A DNA stretch of 64,000 nt from Granulicella sp. S190 (lineage in GTDB: Bacteria > Acidobacteriota > Terriglobia > Terriglobales > Acidobacteriaceae), in the NCBI RefSeq assembly GCF_009766095.1, contig NZ_LMUD01000007.1, positions 173,854 through 237,853 on the forward strand, read 5' to 3'. The position numbers and the translations under genes were made by a program. The notes below the pieces were generated by a model, which searched no databases, was not told the origin of the DNA, and saw only the letters and a program-made list of their open reading frames with translations. Each line of letters begins with the position of its first letter. The stretch's first letter is position 1. Of the stretch, positions 54,739 to 63,308 are shown piece by piece.

Positions 54739-56030
54739 CTTCCCGCCACCACGGTCCTCTCCAGCAGCGCGACCAGAGCGTTCGCCGTTCGCGCTGTGGC
54801 TCCAGCCTGCGACTCGAAGACGGCCTGTCCGCGCAGCCCAAGCGCGCGCGCAGCATCCTTCGCCTGCATCATCTCGATCATGGTTGCAGCCAATCTTTCT
54901 GGTGCGACGATGCGAATCGCGTCAGCCCGCTGCATGGTCTCCACGATCTCACGAAAGTTCTCAAAGGAGGGCCCGATGATGACGGGTACGCCGAACTGAG
55001 CGGGTTCAAGCGGATTGTGCCCACCCTTCTGCACGAGGCTTCCTCCTACAAACGCTACTGTAGCAAGGGAATAGACGGAGGCCAGATCTCCGATCGTATC
55101 CAGCAAAAGAATCGTTCCTATGCTCACTGGCTGGGTCCCTTGAGCCAGCTGGCTGCATCGTAGAAACGGAATCCCGCTGCTTCGAATCAGATGCATCACT
55201 TCGTCGAAACGGTCAGTGTGTCGTGGCGCTATCAACAGGAATGCCTCAGGAACTGCGTGAAGGATCGCGGGCCATGCCGCCAGCAGCGCCTCCTCTTCCC
55301 CTGCAAGTGTGCTTCCAGCGACGATTAGCTCACTGCCCGGTAGCATGGAGGCGATCCTCTGAGTCATCCCGTTGCCGCTCGCGGAGAGCACGTCGTACTT
55401 CAAATTGCCTGTCACTTGTACCCGCGCCTGCGGAGCGCCAATCTTGATCAGCCTCTCTGCGGTCTCTTCACTCTGCGCGAGAAACAGGGAGATCCTCTCC
55501 AGAAGTGGCCGCCACAGACGGCGCAGCCGCATATATCGAGGAAACGAACGATCCGAGATGCGTGCGTTGACTACCGCCACGGGGATGCCTTCTTTACTGC
55601 ACTCTTCGATCAGCCGTGGCCAGAGCTCACTCTCCATCAACACGACAATCTGCGGCCGCAGCACGCGCAGATACCGGCGGACGGAGAACCTGAAATCGAG
55701 CGGAAGATAAAACACCGGCGATCCGGAGAGCCGATCCTTTGCCAGCCTTTGCCCAGTCTCCGTCGTCGTTGACACTGCGACAACCCATCCCGGCAGCATT
55801 CCCTTCAGCTCGCGGATAAGCTGCGTCGCGGCCATCACCTCGCCTACGCTCACCGCATGAACCCAGGCCACCTTCTGCCCGGCGACGGCGGCCTTCAGCT
55901 CCTCTGGCACCGCGCCCAGCCGTCCCCACAACCCGGCGCGATACCGCCCGCTGGTCGCCATGCGTACCAGCCAGTACGGCGCACCCACCACGAGCACGGC
56001 CAGCAGCAACGAGCTATAGACCAACATCAT
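54735..56030 (-). CDS. waaA: 3-deoxy-D-manno-octulosonic acid (Kdo) transferase
   Basis: WaaA adds Kdo to lipid IVA. The 431-residue protein has an N-terminal membrane helix (LVYSSLLLAVLVVGAPYWLV), and the conserved WVHAVSVGEVMAATQLIREL and VSTTTETGQRLAKDRL. The PQIVVLMESELWPRLIEECS segment carries the acceptor-site Glu, and FVGGSLVQKGGHNPLEPAQF is the GT-B nucleotide-binding end. ATG pairs at 56030 and 56027 are both usable. It is the first gene of a seven-gene minus-strand operon. Confidence 0.96.
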   Translation of the reverse strand: MMLVYSSLLLAVLVVGAPYWLVRMATSGRYRAGLWGRLGAVPEELKAAVAGQKVAWVHAVSVGEVMAATQLIRELKGMLPGWVVAVSTTTETGQRLAKDRLSGSPVFYLPLDFRFSVRRYLRVLRPQIVVLMESELWPRLIEECSKEGIPVAVVNARISDRSFPRYMRLRRLWRPLLERISLFLAQSEETAERLIKIGAPQARVQVTGNLKYDVLSASGNGMTQRIASMLPGSELIVAGSTLAGEEEALLAAWPAILHAVPEAFLLIAPRHTDRFDEVMHLIRSSGIPFLRCSQLAQGTQPVSIGTILLLDTIGDLASVYSLATVAFVGGSLVQKGGHNPLEPAQFGVPVIIGPSFENFREIVETMQRADAIRIVAPERLAATMIEMMQAKDAARALGLRGQAVFESQAGATARTANALVALLERTVVAGR

Positions 56031-56072
56031 GACTGGTGCCGAACCCTCGCTTTACCTTGTACGCCAGCGAAG

Positions 56073-56786
56073 ATGATAATCAAACTGGCTATGAAGTCCC
56101 ACCGGTTCCCCACTCTCCCGATCCTACTAGGTACTAGTCTCTGCCTCTTCGCAAGCGACGCCCACGCCGCCGATAAGAAGGCTCCTCTGGTAAAACCAGC
56201 CGGCCAGTATGCCGCCTTCGAGACTCACCCGAACGAGAAGGTTACGGTCGCCGCCGAACCCTGCGACGATCCCAAGGACTGCGACTTCTTCCGCCTGCCC
56301 TATATTCAGCATGGTTTTGTCGCGGTGCGCGTCATCTTTACCAACGACAGCGATACGCCGCTCTCCCTCGACGACGCTCGCATCCAGTTCATCTCCATCG
56401 ACAACGACAAGATTCCTGCTGCAACCGACGACGACATCCAGCGCCGCCTCTTCTCGACCAAAGGCACGGCTGGCAAAAAGATTCCTCTGCCGCTTCCTCT
56501 GCCGCCCATCACGATGCACGACAAGCCCGTGGACAAGCAGATCACCAAGGACGACAACGACTTCGGATTCAACGGCACCACGGTCAAGCCGCACAGCACA
56601 CTCGCTGGCTACCTGTTCTACGACGTTCGTCAGCTACCCGACCAGCCGCTCAAAGGTGCGGAGCTCTACGTGAAGATGGTTCACAGCCTGGATGGCAAGG
56701 TGCAGCTCTTCGACTTCAATATCCCGTTTGACAAGTGGCTGGCCGCACAGCCGGGCGCGAAGCCCGACGCGAAGGCGACTCCATAA
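56073..56786 (+). CDS. Exported hypothetical protein
   Basis: The product is 237 residues from ATG 56073 (56091 is an alternative). The N-terminus is a signal peptide (MKSHRFPTLPILLGTSLCLF, ending AHAA). A cysteine pair lies in EPCDDPKDCDFFRLP. The body looks like a single beta-sandwich (HGFVAVRVIFTNDSDTPLSL, TTVKPHSTLAGYLFYDVRQL), with a proline-rich insertion KIPLPLPLPP. This is a common acidobacterial type, but I do not recognise a named family. It is divergent from waaA, so the shared promoter region may link it to envelope synthesis. Confidence 0.7.
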   Translation: MIIKLAMKSHRFPTLPILLGTSLCLFASDAHAADKKAPLVKPAGQYAAFETHPNEKVTVAAEPCDDPKDCDFFRLPYIQHGFVAVRVIFTNDSDTPLSLDDARIQFISIDNDKIPAATDDDIQRRLFSTKGTAGKKIPLPLPLPPITMHDKPVDKQITKDDNDFGFNGTTVKPHSTLAGYLFYDVRQLPDQPLKGAELYVKMVHSLDGKVQLFDFNIPFDKWLAAQPGAKPDAKATP

Positions 56787-56848
56787 TCTCCCACCCAATG
56801 CCGGGCCGGTAGCCTCGCCGATCCGCATCCGCTACTCTTTCAGAAGCA

Positions 56849-57349
56849 ATGGAATCCCTCAATCTACGCCCCGCCACGCCCGCCGATGTCCCGCAGATCC
56901 TGCAGTTCATCCGTGACCTCGCCACCTATGAGCGCGAACCCGACGCAGTCCTCGCCACCGAAGCCGATCTCCTGCGCGACGGCTTCGGCGAGACCAAACG
57001 CTTCGTCTGCATCCTCGCCGAGCTGACCGACGCGAGCACCATCACCCCCGCAGGCTTCGCACTCTACTTCTACAACTACTCCACCTGGCGTGGCCATGCG
57101 GGCATCTACCTGGAAGACCTGTACGTCAGCCCAGAGCATCGCGGGAAGGGAATCGGCAAAGCTCTTCTGACTCGCGTCGCAGCCATCGCCGTGGCGGAGG
57201 GCTGCCCGCGCTACGAGTGGAGCGTCCTCGACTGGAACCAGCCGTCCATCGACTTCTACCAGCAGCTCGGCGCGGTCATGAAGTCGGAGTGGAAGGGCAT
57301 GCAGGTCTCGGGGGAAGCTCTCGCTGCTCTCGCCGCACAATCGAAGTGA
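56849..57349 (+). CDS. GNAT family N-acetyltransferase
   Basis: This 166-residue protein begins LNLRPATPADVPQILQFIRD. It has the acetyl-CoA loop motif LEDLYVSPEHRGKGIGKALL (R-G-x-G-x-G/A at about residues 102-107) and ends with the beta-bulge region WSVLDWNQPSIDFYQQLGAV. The length and the FALYFYNYSTWRGHAGIYLE segment match diamine/spermidine acetyltransferase-like GNATs, but substrate is not determined. It is 63 bases after the exported protein gene. Confidence 0.9.
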   Translation: MESLNLRPATPADVPQILQFIRDLATYEREPDAVLATEADLLRDGFGETKRFVCILAELTDASTITPAGFALYFYNYSTWRGHAGIYLEDLYVSPEHRGKGIGKALLTRVAAIAVAEGCPRYEWSVLDWNQPSIDFYQQLGAVMKSEWKGMQVSGEALAALAAQSK

Positions 57350-57392
57350 TGCGGGAGAGCGACGGAGCAACTTCCTCTATGCTTGAAGGAGC

Positions 57393-58748
57393 ATGAAGAA
57401 GATTAAGATCATCGGCGGTGGCCTCGCCGGTCCCGAAGCAGCACTCCAGGCAGCTAAACGCGGCTGCGAGGTTGACCTTTACGAGATGCGCCCCACGCGC
57501 TCCACCGAAGCCCACCAGACCTCCGACTTCGCCGAACTTGTCTGCTCCAACTCGCTCAAATCCGAGTCAGAGAACACCGCGCCCTGGCTGCTCAAGCAGG
57601 AGATGCGCCGCGCAGGCTCCATGCTCCTCGCCGAAGCCGATGCCACCGCCGTTCCTGCTGGCCACGCGCTGGCCGTCGATCGGGTCGAGTTCTCTAGGCG
57701 CGTCGCCGAGCGTATCGCAGCCGAACCCCGCATTTGCGTCCACCGCGAAGAGGTGACGCAGCTCGATGAGACCGACGCCGACACGCTGACCATTCTCGCC
57801 TCCGGCCCGCTTACCTCATCTCCTCTTGCCGCCGAGCTGCAGCGCCTTACCGGCTCCGATCACCTCGCCTTCTACGACTCCATCTCACCCATCGTCGATG
57901 CCACCACGATCAACATGGAGAAGGTCTACTTCGCCGCTCGCTACGATAAGGGAACCGCCGACTACATCAACTGCCCCTTCACGAAAGAAGAGTACGAAGT
58001 CTTTCTCGACGCGCTCACGACGGCGGAAAACGTCGAATCGAAAGACTGGGAGAAGTTTCCCGTGGACGGTACCGCCAACAAGCTTCAGTACTTCGAAGGC
58101 TGCCTCCCCATTGAAGAGACGGCGCGCCGAGGCCGCGACACCCTCCGCTTCGGCCCCATGAAGCCTGTCGGCCTTACCGACCCGAAGACCGGACGCTGGC
58201 CCTACGCCGTCGTGCAACTGCGCCAGGAAAACCTTCGTGCCGACAGCTACAACCTCGTCGGCTTCCAGAATCACCTCAAGTACGGCGAACAAAACCGCGT
58301 GTTGAAGCTCATCCCCGGACTCGAAGACGCAACCTTCCTGCGCTATGGCCAGATTCACCGCAACACCTACATTCACGCGCCCTCGCTGCTCCGCGAAACG
58401 CTTCAGTTGAAGGCGCATCCGGGCATCATGATTGCCGGGCAGCTCAGCGGCGTCGAAGGCTACACCGAGTCCATCGCCAGCGGAATGCTGGCCGGTATCT
58501 ATGCTGCCGCCATTGCGAAGGGGAACAGTCCGCAAACAGCACCGCGCCTCAGCGCCAACGGCTCGCTGACCCACTACATCAGCCACGCGGAGACGAAGAA
58601 GTTCCAACCGGCGAATATCACCTTCGACCTGCTGCCGCCGCTCGAAGTGGAGCTGCGCAAAAAGATGCGCGACAAGAAAGAACGCCATAAACTCCAATGC
58701 GACCGTGCCCTGGAAGCATGGGACGAGTGGACCGTAACCACGCTCTAG
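57393..58748 (+). CDS. trmFO: Methylenetetrahydrofolate-tRNA-(uracil54-C5)-methyltransferase (FADH2-oxidising)
   Basis: TrmFO makes 5-methyluridine 54 in the T-loop of tRNAs using folate and FAD. The 451-residue protein starts with the dinucleotide-binding motif IIGGGLAGPEAALQAAKRGC, then YEMRPTRSTEAHQTSDFAEL and VCSNSLKSE (with the folate/catalytic Cys region). The C-terminal LSGVEGYTESIASGMLAGI and FQPANITFDLLPPLE are also family signatures. GAAGGAGC precedes the ATG at ideal distance. Length is normal. Confidence 0.96.
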   Translation: MKKIKIIGGGLAGPEAALQAAKRGCEVDLYEMRPTRSTEAHQTSDFAELVCSNSLKSESENTAPWLLKQEMRRAGSMLLAEADATAVPAGHALAVDRVEFSRRVAERIAAEPRICVHREEVTQLDETDADTLTILASGPLTSSPLAAELQRLTGSDHLAFYDSISPIVDATTINMEKVYFAARYDKGTADYINCPFTKEEYEVFLDALTTAENVESKDWEKFPVDGTANKLQYFEGCLPIEETARRGRDTLRFGPMKPVGLTDPKTGRWPYAVVQLRQENLRADSYNLVGFQNHLKYGEQNRVLKLIPGLEDATFLRYGQIHRNTYIHAPSLLRETLQLKAHPGIMIAGQLSGVEGYTESIASGMLAGIYAAAIAKGNSPQTAPRLSANGSLTHYISHAETKKFQPANITFDLLPPLEVELRKKMRDKKERHKLQCDRALEAWDEWTVTTL

Positions 58749-58800
58749 CGCAATCACTTAGAAAAACAACTAGTTCGTAGCTATCTGATGTCGGCTGTTT

Positions 58801-58819
58801 TATATCGTAATGCGATATA
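58801..58819. promoter_or_regulatory. Palindromic operator overlapping the marR -10 box
   Basis: TATATCG-5nt-CGATATA (58801-58819). A consensus -10 TATAAT lies at 58816-58821, overlapping the right arm. A MarR dimer bound here would block transcription of its own gene and the ClC gene. Confidence 0.6.
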
Positions 58820-58827
58820 ATTTCAAT

Positions 58828-59310
58828 ATGGCAAAGACATCCACTGCGTGGAGCCGGCACAGGCTCCAGAACCTGGCGAAGTTCCGATATGCGCTCCGGC
58901 AGTTTCTTCACTTCAGTGAAGGACGGGCGGCGGAGGCAGGCCTGCATCCCCAGCAGCATCAACTTCTGCTGCACCTTGCCGGGGCACCGGAGGGCGTGGA
59001 GACGACGGTCTCGTACGCGGCGGAGAGGCTGGGCCTGCGCCATAACAGTGTCGTTGAACTTAGCAAACGCTGCGAAGAGGCCGGGTTGATTCGCCGCAAA
59101 CACGGCGTCTCCGACCGTCGCCGCGTCGTGCTGCAGGTCACCGCAGAAGGGCAGCGTGTACTTCGCGCGCTCTCAGAGGATCATGAACGCGAGTTAGTTG
59201 AGCTGGTCCCCCGGCTGATCCATTCGTTGACGCTGATTCGTAACTCCCAGAAGCACAATAAGAGCGGCGGCCAGGAGAGCGCAACCGAACGTGGAAGAAG
59301 AGGCCGATGA
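58828..59310 (+). CDS. MarR family winged-helix transcriptional regulator
   Basis: The product is 160 residues from ATG 58828. The frame's ATG at 58810 lies inside the palindrome and upstream of the apparent transcript start, so it is probably not used. Winged-helix features are EAGLHPQQHQLLLHLAGAPE, then TVSYAAERLGLRHNSVVELS (recognition helix) and RRKHGVSDRRRVVLQVTAEG (wing). The tail is basic. It overlaps the ClC gene by 4 bases, and the upstream operator suggests autoregulation. Inducer unknown. Confidence 0.88.
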   Translation: MAKTSTAWSRHRLQNLAKFRYALRQFLHFSEGRAAEAGLHPQQHQLLLHLAGAPEGVETTVSYAAERLGLRHNSVVELSKRCEEAGLIRRKHGVSDRRRVVLQVTAEGQRVLRALSEDHERELVELVPRLIHSLTLIRNSQKHNKSGGQESATERGRRGR

Positions 59311-60932
59311 AATCGGATCCCTCCGCATTACGAGACTTCACCGTCGATCGAAGAGTCTGGTTGCTCTCGGGAGTCTCGATCGGCATCGGCATCTGCGCTA
59401 CAGGGCTGGCCGTTTTGTTACTGCGCCTGATTGCGCTCTCCACCAACCTCTTTTACTACCATCGGCTGAGTATCACCTCCGTCTCGCCTGCCAGCAGCCC
59501 ACTGGGACACTGGATGGTTGTGGTGCCCGTCGTTGGCGGCCTGCTTGTGGGGCTCATGGCGCGCTTCGGCTCCGATAAGATTCGCGGCCACGGAATCCCG
59601 GAGGCGATCGAGGCGATTCTGCTTCATCGCGCAAAGGTCGATCCTAAGATCGCCCTCCTCAAGCCACTCTCCGCTGCAATCTCCATCGGCTCTGGCGGCC
59701 CATTTGGAGCAGAGGGGCCCATCATCATGACGGGAGGTGCGGTCGGATCGCTGGTCGCGCAAAGGCTGCATGTAACCGACGCAGAGCGAACCACGCTGCT
59801 GGTGGCCGGTGCGGCTGCGGGAATGTCTGCCACCTTCGCCACTCCCGTCGCAGCAATCCTTCTCGCGGTAGAGTTGCTTCTCTTTGAGTGGAGACCGCGC
59901 AGCCTGGTTCCCGTTGCCCTTGCGAGCGCAACCGCGGGCCTTCTGCGGGTCTATTGGCTCGGTGCCGGACCCTTGTTCCAGATGCCGTCTCTCCCACCGA
60001 CGCACAGCATCATGTTTGCAGTGGGCGCTCTGCTGTTGGGAGTTCTGTTGGGCCTGGTATCTGCCGGGATGAGCCGCATGATGTACGCGTTCGAGGATCT
60101 CTTCGAACGGCTTCCCGTCCATTGGATGTGGTGGCCGGCCATCGGTGGAGTAGGGATTGGAGTGGGTGGTCTGTTCTTTCCGCGTGGCCTGGGAGTAGGC
60201 TACGACAACATCGCCGAGCTTCTGCATGGCAACGCTACCTTCGGACTAATCGTTGGAATCCTGGTTGCCAAATCGCTGATGTGGGCCTTCTCGCTGGGAT
60301 CGGGAACCTCGGGCGGCGTACTGGCGCCACTGTTGATGATCGGTGGTGCCGTAGGGGCTATGGCAGGCCATCTGGCCCATGCAACACCCGAAGTCCAGGC
60401 CTTCTGGGCGCTGATCGGAATGGGATCGATGCTTGCAGGTTCGCTTGGCGTGCCTCTTACGGCAATTCTGTTCAGCCTGGAAGTGACGCACTGTCTGCCT
60501 GCCCTTCTGCCGCTGACTCTTGCCTGCATCGCCTCCTACCTGGTGACAGCGCTGCTGATGCCGCGATCCATCCTCACGGAAAAACTAAGCCGCCGGGGTT
60601 ATCACCTAACCAGAGAGTATGGCGTCGATCCGCTGGAACTGGTGATAGTCAGAGAGCTGATGTCTCCGGTACCGGCTGCGGGGCCAACCCCCGGGATGAA
60701 GGTCTCACTCCCCGCCCTCTACATCTATGCGGATGGAACTGCCCGCGCAGCGGCGGAGATGATGGCGGCCGAAGGTCTCGCGACGTTGACCGTAGTAGAT
60801 CGCCGTACCCAGCAGGTCTGCGGAACCCTGTCCCTCAGCGATCTTTTGCGCGGACGCATCCGGTCGGTCGACCGCGAGAACGAGCGGATGCGTCTCTCTG
60901 ACTTTGAGACGCCGAAGCAGGCTCGCTCCTGA
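59307..60932 (+). CDS. ClC family chloride channel/transporter with CBS-type C-terminus
   Basis: This 541-residue membrane protein carries the three ClC selectivity segments. GHGIPEA is at about residue 95, GSGGPFGAEGPIIMTGGAVG has the gating Glu at about 136, and GSGTSGGVLAPLLMIGGAVG is at about 335. More than ten membrane helices are visible. The C-terminal 100 residues contain CBS-like elements (VRELMSPVPAAG, then YADGTARAAAEMMAAEGLAT). Having the gating Glu makes both channel and H+/Cl- exchange possible; the proton-glutamate position cannot be judged here. It starts within the marR stop (ATGA), so the two are co-translated and the regulator probably senses ions or acid stress. Confidence 0.9.
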   Translation: MKSDPSALRDFTVDRRVWLLSGVSIGIGICATGLAVLLLRLIALSTNLFYYHRLSITSVSPASSPLGHWMVVVPVVGGLLVGLMARFGSDKIRGHGIPEAIEAILLHRAKVDPKIALLKPLSAAISIGSGGPFGAEGPIIMTGGAVGSLVAQRLHVTDAERTTLLVAGAAAGMSATFATPVAAILLAVELLLFEWRPRSLVPVALASATAGLLRVYWLGAGPLFQMPSLPPTHSIMFAVGALLLGVLLGLVSAGMSRMMYAFEDLFERLPVHWMWWPAIGGVGIGVGGLFFPRGLGVGYDNIAELLHGNATFGLIVGILVAKSLMWAFSLGSGTSGGVLAPLLMIGGAVGAMAGHLAHATPEVQAFWALIGMGSMLAGSLGVPLTAILFSLEVTHCLPALLPLTLACIASYLVTALLMPRSILTEKLSRRGYHLTREYGVDPLELVIVRELMSPVPAAGPTPGMKVSLPALYIYADGTARAAAEMMAAEGLATLTVVDRRTQQVCGTLSLSDLLRGRIRSVDRENERMRLSDFETPKQARS

Positions 60933-61256
60933 AAGGATGGCTGCTACCTGCGAGATGCTGTCAAGGGCCTGAGCGTGCTAAACCCGCGTCAGTCGAGGCG
61001 ATTCGCGTGGCGTAGAAGTTCTGCTCAGCCTGTTAAAATGGAAGATAACGGGTGAACTGAGATCTTTGTGGGCGTGGGCGCTCTCGAATCTGCTTTGAAC
61101 AGAAACTTGATCCGTAACTTATTGCAAATAGGTATTTTAGGCGCAACCCCTTTCAATGGAATATTTTACGAGGGATAGCTTCCTTCAGGCTCATGTAAAG
61201 AAGAGACTTACGCACAAGATACCCCCACCGGGGGGGAGGGGGTATCTGCCGGACCA
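60933..61256. other. Intergenic region between clc and der
   Basis: No gene seen in 324 bases. It ends with the hairpin at 61217-61247, which is close to the der stop. Confidence 0.4.
61217..61247 (-). terminator. Hairpin after der
   Basis: Perfect 10-bp stem AGATACCCCC / GGGGGTATCT around an 11-base loop rich in G on the plus strand. On the minus strand it comes 9 bases after the der stop, with no T-run following. It may be an atypical terminator or an mRNA-stabilising 3' structure. Confidence 0.45.
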
Positions 61257-63182
61257 CTATGCCGTCTTCTTCTTGTTTCGCGCCTTGATCTTGAACCAGA
61301 TCGGACTGCCGATGAACCCGAAGTTCTCGCGAATCTGGTTGCCCAGAAAACGCTCGAACGAGAAGTGCATCTTGATGTCTTTGTCCGTGAAGAGAACAAA
61401 GGTCGGAGGAGCGACGGCGGCCTGCGTCATGTAGTAGATCCGCACGCGCTTGTTCATTGGGACAGAGGCCCTCTGGAAGTCGACCTTCTCCAGAAACTTG
61501 TTCATCTGGCCCGTGGTCACGCGCTTGCGGCGTTCGCGCGAGACCAACTCCACCTTCTTGAAGACGGACTCGATGTTTTTCCCGTCTGCTGCTGAGATAA
61601 AGAGCAGAGGGGCGTAGTCCAGGTACTTCAGCTTGTCGCGGACATCCTGCTCGTACTGCTTCTGGTCTGCCGGGGGCTTGCCGTCGAAGAGACGCATTCC
61701 ATCTTTGCCGGTCCGCGTCATCAGGTCCCACTTGTTGATAACGATGATCACCGACCTGCCGCTCTCATGCGCGTAGCCTCCGATGTTCGCATCGAGCGCG
61801 GCCACGCCCTCCGCCGCATCGATGATCAGCAGCGAGACATCAGCCGCTTCAAGATGCTTCCGCGCCATGATCACCGATAGCTTTTCGGCCATCAGCTTGG
61901 TCTTGCCTTTGCGCCGGATACCTGCGGTATCGACGAAGCGGAAGTTGTGTCCTTCGCGTTCGACGACCTCGTCCACGGCATCGCGCGTTGTGCCGGCGAT
62001 AGGAGACACGATGGCGCGCTCTTTGCCGGTCAACGCATTCAGCAGTGTGCTCTTGCCCACATTCGGCCGGCCGATGATGGCAACCTTCGTCTCTTTGCTG
62101 TCGTACTCGCCGTGCGAGCGCAGCATTCGCGGACGGTACGGGGCTTCAGCAGTTGCGGCGTCGGCGACAAGCGTAGCTCCGGGGGCAACGGAGTAGTCCG
62201 GGCCGGTCTCATCCTCTTCGGCCTCGTCACTCTCGGTCAGCATCACCTCAGGCTCTTCGATGACCTCCTTCGGCTCCGGGAGAACTTCGAAGACGGCGTC
62301 GAGCAGATCGCCCATTCCCGATCCATGTTCAGCCGAGATCGGCAGCACATTCCTGAAGCCGAGGCGGCGGAAGTTCTCTGCCTGGCTCTGCATCGCTTCG
62401 GTGTCCATCTTGTTGACTGCGAGAAACACTGGTTTGCCGCCGCGCAGCAGAAGGCGCGCCAACTCCAGGTCGGGCGATGCAAGCTCGGTTCGTCCGTCCA
62501 CGACCATCACGATAGCGTCGGCCTCTTCCAGGCCAACCTTGGCCTGGCGGAAGATCTCTGCGGGGATCAGTGCCTCATCGTCCGGGACGACGCCGCCGGT
62601 ATCGACGATTCTTGCCTCGCGCCCCATCCACTCCAGCTCGCCGTAGATGCGGTCGCGGGTGATGCCAGGCTCATCGCCGACGATCGACCGACGCGAACCG
62701 GTCAGGCGGTTGAAGAGGGTGCTCTTGCCCACGTTAGGGCGGCCACAGACCGCGATGAGGGGCAGTTCCCGGGTGTCGATGCTCACGGTGTCGGTGACCA
62801 TCTGGGAGGCCAGCAGCTCGATGTCGCGCCAGTCTTCCTCTCGCCCGTCCATGTTGGACGACCGTGGCGTCTGCCTGCCCACGATCCCGTCCGCAGGCCG
62901 CACCGGTTTGACTCGAGGTGCGTTAGGAGCGGTTCCCTTGGGGGTCTTAGTTGATCCTTGGCCGTCGGTACGAATGGTTCTGCGCTTCTCCCGCTCGGGC
63001 GACTGCTTGGTCACCCTGGAGGCCTTATCCGCCGCCGCCCGCTTCGTGGAGAGTACCTTCCTCTTCCGGGGATCTACCGCCCCGGTGGTGGGGGTAGCTT
63101 TGGGCGAGCGGCCCTTCTTCGGTCTCGTTGATGCCTGCCTGTGCTTTTTGCCTAATCGCTTCGGTTCTTTCTTTCCTGCCAT
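61257..63182 (-). CDS. der: Ribosome assembly GTPase Der (EngA) with long basic N-terminal extension
   Basis: Der has two GTPase domains and a KH domain and is essential for 50S assembly. Domain 1 has LIAVCGRPNVGKSTLFNRLT (near residues 142-161) and DTGGV; domain 2 has VAIIGRPNVGKSTLLNALTG (near 365) and DTAGI. The C-terminal KH domain ends FGFIGSPIWFKIKA. A normal Der starts 4-5 residues before the first G1 motif. Here about 138 extra residues precede it, rich in Lys, Arg, Ser and Thr (MAGKKEPKRLGKKHRQASTR). The ATG at 63182 has GAGGG 8 bases upstream, whereas the internal ATG at residue 111 has no such site. An acidic linker joins the two G domains. Confidence 0.94.
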   Translation of the reverse strand: MAGKKEPKRLGKKHRQASTRPKKGRSPKATPTTGAVDPRKRKVLSTKRAAADKASRVTKQSPEREKRRTIRTDGQGSTKTPKGTAPNAPRVKPVRPADGIVGRQTPRSSNMDGREEDWRDIELLASQMVTDTVSIDTRELPLIAVCGRPNVGKSTLFNRLTGSRRSIVGDEPGITRDRIYGELEWMGREARIVDTGGVVPDDEALIPAEIFRQAKVGLEEADAIVMVVDGRTELASPDLELARLLLRGGKPVFLAVNKMDTEAMQSQAENFRRLGFRNVLPISAEHGSGMGDLLDAVFEVLPEPKEVIEEPEVMLTESDEAEEDETGPDYSVAPGATLVADAATAEAPYRPRMLRSHGEYDSKETKVAIIGRPNVGKSTLLNALTGKERAIVSPIAGTTRDAVDEVVEREGHNFRFVDTAGIRRKGKTKLMAEKLSVIMARKHLEAADVSLLIIDAAEGVAALDANIGGYAHESGRSVIIVINKWDLMTRTGKDGMRLFDGKPPADQKQYEQDVRDKLKYLDYAPLLFISAADGKNIESVFKKVELVSRERRKRVTTGQMNKFLEKVDFQRASVPMNKRVRIYYMTQAAVAPPTFVLFTDKDIKMHFSFERFLGNQIRENFGFIGSPIWFKIKARNKKKTA

Positions 63183-63308
63183 CGTTGATCCCTCTTGCCC
63201 GACGCAGACCTAAGCGCGCAGACTCTCAACCTCTATTATAGGAACGATTGAGGGTCGACCCAGGAAAAGGGCACTGATTAGCGGGGATTCGGTCTCGTTA
63301 CGCAGGAT

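Noticed and set aside
61947-62954. 335-codon plus-strand frame opposite der
   Set aside because: Antisense to two GTPase domains with perfect motifs; no domain in the plus-strand translation.
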